Positions 5,641 through 9,100 of a stretch of 9,100 nt of DNA are shown here, piece after piece. The position numbers and the translations under genes are program-made. The notes beneath the pieces are model-generated. The model was given only the letters and a program-made list of their open reading frames with translations. It made no database searches and had not been told where the DNA came from. The stretch is from Alphaproteobacteria bacterium (GTDB taxonomy: Bacteria; Pseudomonadota; Alphaproteobacteria; CAAHEQ01; UBA3637). Location of the stretch: NCBI GenBank assembly GCA_017540065.1, contig JAFYBU010000057.1, positions 1-9,100 of the forward strand, given 5' to 3'. Every line of letters begins with the position of its first letter. Position 1 is the first letter of the stretch.

Positions 5641-6648
5641 ATGACATTAAAAGTAGCCATCAATGGCTTTGGCCGTATTGGTCGTTTGGTGTATCGTGCT
5701 TGGTTGGAATCCGGTCGTACAGATTTGGACATCGTTGCCATCAATGATTTGGGTGATGCTGCCGCAAACGCCTATTTGTTAAAATATGATTCAGTCCACA
5801 AAAAATTGGACATGGATATTCGTGCCGAAGGTGAATACTTATTGGCCGGAGATAAGAAAACACGCGTGATTGCTCAACGTGATCCGACACAATTACCTTG
5901 GAAAGAAATGGGTATTGATATCGTATTTGAATGTACCGGTATTTTTACAGCCAAAGAAAAAGCCAAAGTCCATTTGGAAGCCGGTGCTAAACGTGTATTG
6001 GTGTCTGCCCCAAGTGAAGGCGCCGATAAGACAATCGTGTATGGTGTAAATCAAAATACATTAACAAAAGAAGATTTGGTTGTTTCCAACGCTTCTTGCA
6101 CAACAAACTGCTTGGCCCCTGTGGTCTATGTATTACAAAAAGCTTTTGGTATTAAGCAAGGCTTTATGACAACCATTCACAGCTATACCAATGACCAAAA
6201 GATTTTGGACCAATTACATAAAGATTTGTATCGTGCTCGCGCTGCCGCTATGAGCATGATTCCCACAAAGACAGGTGCTGCAAAGGCTATCGGTTTGGTA
6301 ATTCCTGAATTAGCCGGTAAATTGGACGGTGTATCCATCCGCGTCCCAACACCAGATGTTTCTTTGGTAGATGCTAACTTCATCATGGAAAAAGAAGTAA
6401 CTGTGGACGGAGTAAATGCTGCATTGAAAGCTGCTGCTGAAGGTGAATTGAAAGGTGTATTGGGCTTCAATACTGAAAAATTAGTCAGCATTGACTTCAC
6501 ACACGATCCTCATTCTTCTACCTTTGATGCCAACGGCACCAAAGTTATGGGTGGCACGCAATTGCGCGTAATGAGCTGGTATGACAATGAATGGGGCTTT
6601 TCCAATCGTATGTTAGATACAGCCGTTGCCATGGGCAAATTGTTGTAA
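5641..6648 (+). CDS. gapA: Type I glyceraldehyde-3-phosphate dehydrogenase
   Basis: The enzyme oxidises glyceraldehyde 3-phosphate to 1,3-bisphosphoglycerate with NAD(P)+ in glycolysis, or the reverse in gluconeogenesis, in the cytoplasm. The 335-residue length is normal. The N-terminal Rossmann motif is NGFGRIGR (8-15), followed by VAINDLGD with Asp36 at the ribose-binding position. The active site SNASCTTNC carries the nucleophile Cys153, and HSYTND carries His180. PTKTGAAKAIG, RVPTPDVSLVD and SWYDNEWGFSNR follow in the usual order. AAAGGA lies about seven bases before the ATG. It is monocistronic here, with its own promoter and terminator; the pgk or tkt neighbours often seen with this gene are absent. 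The erythrose-4-phosphate dehydrogenase subfamily is less likely because the SCTTNC site is canonical GAPDH. Confidence 0.97.
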   Translation: MTLKVAINGFGRIGRLVYRAWLESGRTDLDIVAINDLGDAAANAYLLKYDSVHKKLDMDIRAEGEYLLAGDKKTRVIAQRDPTQLPWKEMGIDIVFECTGIFTAKEKAKVHLEAGAKRVLVSAPSEGADKTIVYGVNQNTLTKEDLVVSNASCTTNCLAPVVYVLQKAFGIKQGFMTTIHSYTNDQKILDQLHKDLYRARAAAMSMIPTKTGAAKAIGLVIPELAGKLDGVSIRVPTPDVSLVDANFIMEKEVTVDGVNAALKAAAEGELKGVLGFNTEKLVSIDFTHDPHSSTFDANGTKVMGGTQLRVMSWYDNEWGFSNRMLDTAVAMGKLL

Positions 6649-6661
6649 AACAAATAAGACT

Positions 6662-6676
6662 CTGAATTTAATTCAG
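6662..6676 (+). repeat. 15-bp perfect palindrome downstream of gapA
   Basis: CTGAATT-T-AATTCAG is a perfect inverted repeat lying between the gapA stop and its terminator. It could form a short 3' UTR hairpin or be a protein-binding site; there is no direct evidence for either. Confidence 0.4.
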
Positions 6677-6686
6677 TATAATAAAT

Positions 6687-6721
6687 AAAATACCCCCGGG
6701 AAATCCGGGAGTATTTTTTTT
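6687..6721 (+). terminator. Intrinsic terminator of gapA
   Basis: The stem AAAATAC-C-CCCGG pairs with CCGGG-A-GTATTTT (one C-A mismatch, loop GAAAT) and is followed by a run of eight T. It cleanly separates gapA from the next gene. Confidence 0.92.
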
Positions 6722-6723
6722 CT

Positions 6724-6752
6724 TTGCTTTTGAGTAAAACTTTTGATACAAT
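6724..6752 (+). promoter_or_regulatory. Probable promoter of the ParB-like gene
   Basis: TTGCTT (6724-6729), 17 bases, TACAAT (6747-6752) with a TGA extended -10, directly after the gapA terminator. An overlapping alternative (TTGATA, 18 bases, TAATTT) cannot be excluded. Confidence 0.55.
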
Positions 6753-6791
6753 GAAAATTATAGGGGTAATTTTAGAAATAAGGATTAAAAA

Positions 6792-7334
6792 ATGTCTTCC
6801 ATAAAATTAGAAAAGAAAAAAGATCGGTTTGAACTGTATTTATTCGGTAAAAAGATTGTTTTTTACAGATATCTTAGAATGTTGCGTGAAATCTTTTTAA
6901 TGCTGCATTATGACCAATTAAAAGAAGCTTTAAAAACAAACTTTAATATCACACTTCCGAAAGAAGCCTATCATCATTTATCTGGGGATGTAGAGGTTGT
7001 TGAAGTTTCTTTGAAAGACTTAAAAGTCCCATGCAGTCACAGAAGAACATGCAGTATTCCTGAAACAAAAGTTTATAAATGGCTTGAATCAGATAGAAGT
7101 GGTGATTGCGATTGGACTTACAATGAGGCGGGAGTTTATATTCCCGAATCTCAAAAACAACTTCGAAAAAGGATGGAAAACTTAGTCGTTTCCCTTGCCG
7201 AAAAGTATGATCCATCAAAATGTGTGATCACCGTTCGTAAAAATAACACTATCATTGACGGGCAACACAGAGCTGCGGCTTTGTACTATAAACGAGGAGG
7301 AAATTATAAAGTTGTAGTCGTTCGGGAAAGATAA
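6792..7334 (+). CDS. Orphan ParB/sulfiredoxin-fold-like protein, 180 aa
   Basis: Residues 67-80 (VEVVEVSLKDLKVP) and 146-165 (ITVRKNNTIIDGQHRAAALY) have the look of the ParB N-terminal domain, whose core is a G-x-x-x-x-DGxHR motif; here DGQHR is at 156-160. There is no ParB helix-turn-helix region and no parA neighbour, so chromosome segregation is unlikely. The N-terminus (ELYLFGKKIVFYRYLR, about 14-29) resembles the short 'LFG-x-x-hydrophobic' leader seen on some polysaccharide-biosynthesis proteins, which would suggest a role in surface-glycan chemistry; this is inference from pattern memory. AAGG lies eight bases before the ATG. The gene stands alone between the gapA terminator and tRNA-Leu(UAG), with no terminator of its own. 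ParB-fold proteins can bind or hydrolyse nucleotides. Confidence 0.65.
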   Translation: MSSIKLEKKKDRFELYLFGKKIVFYRYLRMLREIFLMLHYDQLKEALKTNFNITLPKEAYHHLSGDVEVVEVSLKDLKVPCSHRRTCSIPETKVYKWLESDRSGDCDWTYNEAGVYIPESQKQLRKRMENLVVSLAEKYDPSKCVITVRKNNTIIDGQHRAAALYYKRGGNYKVVVVRER

Positions 7335-7337
7335 ATC

Positions 7338-7420
7338 TGGTGCGGGCGGAGGGACTTGAACCCCCACGCTTTTGGCATTGGCTTCTAAGACCAACGTGTC
7401 TACCATTCCACCACGCCCGC
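7338..7420 (-). tRNA. tRNA-Leu(UAG)
   Basis: This 83-nt class II tRNA has encoded CCA (complement at 7338-7340). The acceptor arms GCGGGCG and CGCCCGC pair perfectly. The anticodon arm is TTGGT / CTTAGAA / GCCAA, giving anticodon UAG, with a long variable arm and T-loop GTTCAAGTC. It reads CUA and related leucine codons. Its 3' end lies four bases from the stop of the convergent ParB-like gene. Confidence 0.96.
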
Positions 7421-7429
7421 AGCGCCTTT

Positions 7430-7458
7430 ATTATAACAGAAGATAATCAAAATTTCAA
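7430..7458 (-). promoter_or_regulatory. Promoter for tRNA-Leu(UAG)
   Basis: On the minus strand TTGAAA (7453-7458), 17 bases, consensus TATAAT (7430-7435). It begins immediately after the rplU operon terminator, so the tRNA is transcribed independently. Confidence 0.82.
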
Positions 7459-7461
7459 GAA

Positions 7462-7490
7462 TAAAAAAGCCCGTCTGGAAAGACGGGCTT
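7462..7490 (-). terminator. Intrinsic terminator of the rplU-rpmA operon
   Basis: A perfect 10-bp stem (AAGCCCGTCT with AGACGGGCTT, four-base loop) is followed on the minus strand by a T-run. It starts ten bases after the stop of the 67-codon gene. Confidence 0.93.
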
Positions 7491-7499
7491 CATTCAAAT

Positions 7500-7703
7500 T
7501 TAATCTTTTATATTTGTTGGCATATTTATCCCGTTAAACCACATTGGCATAAATCTATCATGTTCGTCCTGTTGACTTCTCTTATATTTTTGATGTCTTG
7601 AAACGAAACAAACTCTTGATTTTCTTGCAACAATTTCATTCGGTTCATCACCAATCCCTTTTAATTCAGGAAGAACAGGCCTACATAAATCAGAATACTT
7701 CAT
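7500..7703 (-). CDS. Hypothetical 67-aa protein, third gene of the rplU-rpmA operon
   Basis: I do not recognise it. It fills the space between the rpmA stop (8 bases upstream) and the operon terminator almost exactly, which argues that it is a real gene. Its only ribosome-binding signal is a weak UAGG overlapping the rpmA stop, so translation may be coupled to L27. The product is polar and basic, with several Lys, Arg and His residues around 27-50 and a Met/Trp-containing tail (RFMPMWFNGINMP). All six arginine codons are AGA or AGG, unlike the CGT/CGC preference of rplU, rpmA and gapA, which suggests low expression or a different origin. In many relatives an acetyltransferase or obgE follows rpmA; neither is here. 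Confidence 0.55.
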   Translation of the reverse strand: MKYSDLCRPVLPELKGIGDEPNEIVARKSRVCFVSRHQKYKRSQQDEHDRFMPMWFNGINMPTNIKD

Positions 7704-7711
7704 TGAAAAAC

Positions 7712-7966
7712 CTATTTTGTTACAACTGAAACATAGGTACGATTTTTAATGGAATGCTTGAATTCAACAATCCCATCAGCAGTTGCATAAATGGTGTGAT
7801 CCGTTCCCATTCCGACGTTTTCACCGGGATAATATTGTGTCCCGCGTTGACGAATAATGATATTTCCGGCAACGACAGATTGACCACCTGATTTTTTAAG
7901 ACCTAACCGACGACCGGCAGAATCTTGTGAGTTTTTAACGGAACCGCCCGCTTTTTTATGAGCCAT
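7712..7966 (-). CDS. rpmA: 50S ribosomal protein L27
   Basis: The 84-residue protein starts MAHKKAGGSVKNSQDSAGRR and contains IIIRQRGTQYYPGENVGMG, both diagnostic for L27. L27 lies near the peptidyl-transferase centre of the large subunit. Its N-terminus begins directly with AHKKAGGS, the form without the cleaved Firmicutes-type leader. TAAGGAGAA overlaps the rplU stop, and the ATG is 12 bases after rplU, so the two genes are co-translated. Confidence 0.98.
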   Translation of the reverse strand: MAHKKAGGSVKNSQDSAGRRLGLKKSGGQSVVAGNIIIRQRGTQYYPGENVGMGTDHTIYATADGIVEFKHSIKNRTYVSVVTK

Positions 7967-7978
7967 TTCAAATTCTCC

Positions 7979-8278
7979 TTAAGCTTTAATATCTACAATC
8001 TTAATCAAGGTCAATTGTTGACGATGACCATTTTTACGTTTATAGCCGTGGCGACGTTTCTTCTTAAAAACCAAAACCTTTTCATCACGAACTTGACGAA
8101 TAATTTCAGCATCCACAGAAGCACCCTTAACGATTGGTGTTCCGACTTTACCATCCACCATCAAAACTTCCTTGATGGCGACTTTGTCGCCTGCTTTACC
8201 TTCTAATTTATCAACGGCCAAGACATCATCTTTTTGGACTTTGAATTGTTTTCCGCCTGTTTTAATAATCGCAAACAT
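7979..8278 (-). CDS. rplU: 50S ribosomal protein L21
   Basis: This is a 99-residue L21 with MFAIIKTGGKQFKV at the start and the conserved basic segment VFKKKRRHGYKRKNGHRQ (about 70-87), which contacts 23S rRNA. It is normal in length. An AAGGAAAAGGA ribosome-binding region precedes the ATG. It is first in the rplU-rpmA operon, with a consensus promoter upstream. Confidence 0.98.
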   Translation of the reverse strand: MFAIIKTGGKQFKVQKDDVLAVDKLEGKAGDKVAIKEVLMVDGKVGTPIVKGASVDAEIIRQVRDEKVLVFKKKRRHGYKRKNGHRQQLTLIKIVDIKA

Positions 8279-8316
8279 TTGTTATCCTTTTCCTTTAAAT
8301 AAAACTCTGAGGCGTA

Positions 8317-8345
8317 TTTATACCCGATTTTGAAGAATTTGTCAA
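8317..8345 (-). promoter_or_regulatory. Promoter of the rplU-rpmA operon
   Basis: On the minus strand a consensus TTGACA (8340-8345), 17 bases, TATAAA (8317-8322). It predicts a start near 8310 and a leader of about 30 bases, too short for a large ribosomal-protein leader structure. It is divergent from the tRNA-Arg promoter. Confidence 0.85.
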
Positions 8346-8386
8346 GCAAAAAATAGAAACTTTTTTATATTTTTTAGAAAAAAGAC

Positions 8387-8415
8387 TTGCATTTTGAAAA
8401 AAAGATTGGTATAAT
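8387..8415 (+). promoter_or_regulatory. Promoter of tRNA-Arg(ACG)
   Basis: TTGCAT (8387-8392), 17 bases, consensus TATAAT (8410-8415). The predicted start is about seven bases before the mature tRNA 5' end. Confidence 0.82.
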
Positions 8416-8428
8416 TAGGGTCACTGAC

Positions 8429-8505
8429 GCGCTCGTAGCTCAACTGGATAGAGCATCTGACTACGGATCAGAAGGCTGTGAGTTCGAATCCCGCCGAGCG
8501 CACCA
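8429..8505 (+). tRNA. tRNA-Arg(ACG)
   Basis: This is a 77-nt tRNA with encoded CCA. Acceptor arms GCGCTCG and CGAGCGC pair perfectly; the anticodon arm TCTGA / CTACGGA / TCAGA gives anticodon ACG, normally edited to ICG to read CGU, CGC and CGA. The T-arm (GTGAG / TTCGAAT / CCCGC) has one non-Watson-Crick A-C opposition at 52-62 next to the closing pair. All other features are standard. Confidence 0.96.
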
Positions 8506-8506
8506 T

Positions 8507-8533
8507 AAAACCACCCAACAGGTGGTTTTTTTA
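8507..8533 (+). terminator. Intrinsic terminator after tRNA-Arg
   Basis: The stem AAACCACC with GGTGGTTT (loop CAACA) is followed by a T-run, directly after the tRNA CCA end. Confidence 0.9.
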
Positions 8534-8556
8534 TAAAAAAAAGTAAAAGGATGAAT

Positions 8557-8826
8557 ATGTCTGCTTATAAACAAAAAATAAAAACGTTGAACAGGCTTAG
8601 GAAATTTGAATTAGTTAACCGCCTTTTTTGTTACGCTTGTGTTATTCCGTTTTTTTATACAGCTTCTTGCTTAAACCAAAAGAAAGCCGTTCCTATGGTT
8701 GCTAAAGCGGGGAGCGTTGGTTTTGGTGCCTCTATATTCACGGCATTGGTAATCAGAAACAAAGAAGAAAAAACAAAAGAAGAATTAGAAAAAATCAAAC
8801 AGGAAAAAGAAAATTCTTACTATTAG
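8557..8826 (+). CDS. Small hypothetical protein, 89 aa, possible membrane protein with charged tail
   Basis: I do not recognise the family. The ATG at 8557 is preferred over the in-frame ATG at 8551, because AAAAGG ends at 8550 and would leave no spacing for the earlier one. Residues 1-21 are basic. Two hydrophobic segments (about 22-39 and 47-66) could be membrane helices, and the tail (67-87) is a Glu/Lys helix likely to form a coiled coil. Only about 24 bases separate it from the tRNA-Arg terminator, so no separate promoter fits; it may rely on readthrough. Its stop overlaps the convergent peptidase gene by four bases. Confidence 0.6.
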   Translation: MSAYKQKIKTLNRLRKFELVNRLFCYACVIPFFYTASCLNQKKAVPMVAKAGSVGFGASIFTALVIRNKEEKTKEELEKIKQEKENSYY

Positions 8827-9100
8827 AATAAATCTTCAGGATTCAAACGCACACCATACCATGAAAGGCCAAAGTGAAGATGTGGTCCTGTAGCACGTCC
8901 TGTTGATCCGACGGCAGCGATCGGCTCACCGGCTTTGACTGATTGCCCTTCTTTCACATCTATACGTGACAGATGACAATAATTTGTATAAATACCGTAA
9001 CCGTGATCAATTAAAACAGTTCCTCCCGTATAGAACATATCAGGATGTGTCAGAACAACTTTTCCATCTGCCGCAGCCAAAACAGGCGCCCCTTCGGGGG
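8823..9100 (-). CDS. M23 (LytM-type) peptidase, C-terminal part, 5' end outside window
   Basis: The frame is open to the right edge; a TTG at 9080 is an internal Leu codon, since PKGAPVLAAADGKV reads continuously across it as in other M23 domains. Visible motifs are AAADGKV, GTVLIDHGYGIYTNYCHLS and the metal-binding GPHLHFGL, ending with the typical strand and VRLNPEDLF. The family's first ligand motif (H-x3-D) would lie just beyond the window. Such enzymes cut peptide crosslinks in peptidoglycan or act as degenerate amidase activators; the intact HLH and the His in CHLS favour an active enzyme. The protein is probably periplasmic, but the N-terminus is not seen. No terminator is visible after the stop. 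Confidence 0.92.
   Translation of the reverse strand, partial: PEGAPVLAAADGKVVLTHPDMFYTGGTVLIDHGYGIYTNYCHLSRIDVKEGQSVKAGEPIAAVGSTGRATGPHLHFGLSWYGVRLNPEDLF

Noticed and set aside
7215..7537. Open frames on both strands across tRNA-Leu(UAG)
   Set aside because: They run through the tRNA, its promoter and the terminator, so they are not genes.
8551..8556. Earlier ATG start of the 89-aa gene
   Set aside because: The AAAAGG ribosome-binding site directly touches this ATG; the next ATG, six bases on, has proper spacing.
9078..9080. TTG as start codon of the M23 peptidase
   Set aside because: The frame continues to the window edge with typical M23 sequence (PKGAPV) upstream, so this is an internal leucine codon.

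Overview
The window is AT-rich bacterial chromosome, most likely from an alphaproteobacterium. The pointers are a ChpT-type histidine phosphotransferase (a family known from Alphaproteobacteria), an L27 protein starting MAHKKAGGS, and a type I GAPDH with alphaproteobacterial-looking sequence. The low GC and compact spacing suggest a host-associated or gut-type lineage, but that is inference. Three tRNA genes, nine convincing sigma70-like promoters and three intrinsic terminators can be read directly. No stretch over 300 bases lacks a gene. I see no insertion sequence, CRISPR array or phage module.

Layout, left to right. (1) 1-915, plus strand: 3' part of a leucine-rich-repeat gene that probably begins before the window. 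(2) 938-1024, minus: tRNA-Leu(CAG), then a small hypothetical gene with its own promoter (1120-1386, minus). (3) 1478-4944, minus: a tight four-gene operon transcribed from a promoter at 4968-4996. It encodes a CdaA-type diadenylate cyclase, then a SucC-like and a SucD-like protein, then a ChpT-like phosphotransferase. The last three are joined by overlapping stop/start codons. (4) 5005-5502, minus: a coiled-coil hypothetical protein, divergent from gapA (5641-6648, plus), which ends in a clear terminator. (5) 6792-7334, plus: an orphan ParB-like-fold gene ending four bases from the 3' end of tRNA-Leu(UAG) (7338-7420, minus). (6) 7500-8278, minus: the rplU-rpmA operon plus a third, unrecognised 67-codon gene sitting exactly between rpmA and the terminator. 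(7) 8429-8505, plus: tRNA-Arg(ACG) with promoter and terminator, then a small membrane-type hypothetical gene that converges on and overlaps the 3' end of an M23 peptidase gene running off the right edge.

The most interesting part is the cdaA-sucC-like-sucD-like-chpT operon. The SucD-like subunit has lost the phosphohistidine (Met in its place), the supporting glutamate (Gln) and the CoA-binding lysine. The SucC-like subunit has lost the glycine-rich nucleotide loop but keeps its Mg-binding Asn and Asp. This looks like a succinyl-CoA-synthetase-derived pair that has left its original reaction, co-expressed with a second-messenger cyclase whose active-site motifs are intact and with a phosphorelay protein. 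An unrecognised signalling or metabolic-sensing module is a reasonable hypothesis, but it is inference from gene order and lost residues. The remaining genes (GAPDH, ribosomal proteins, tRNAs, M23 peptidase) are ordinary housekeeping.
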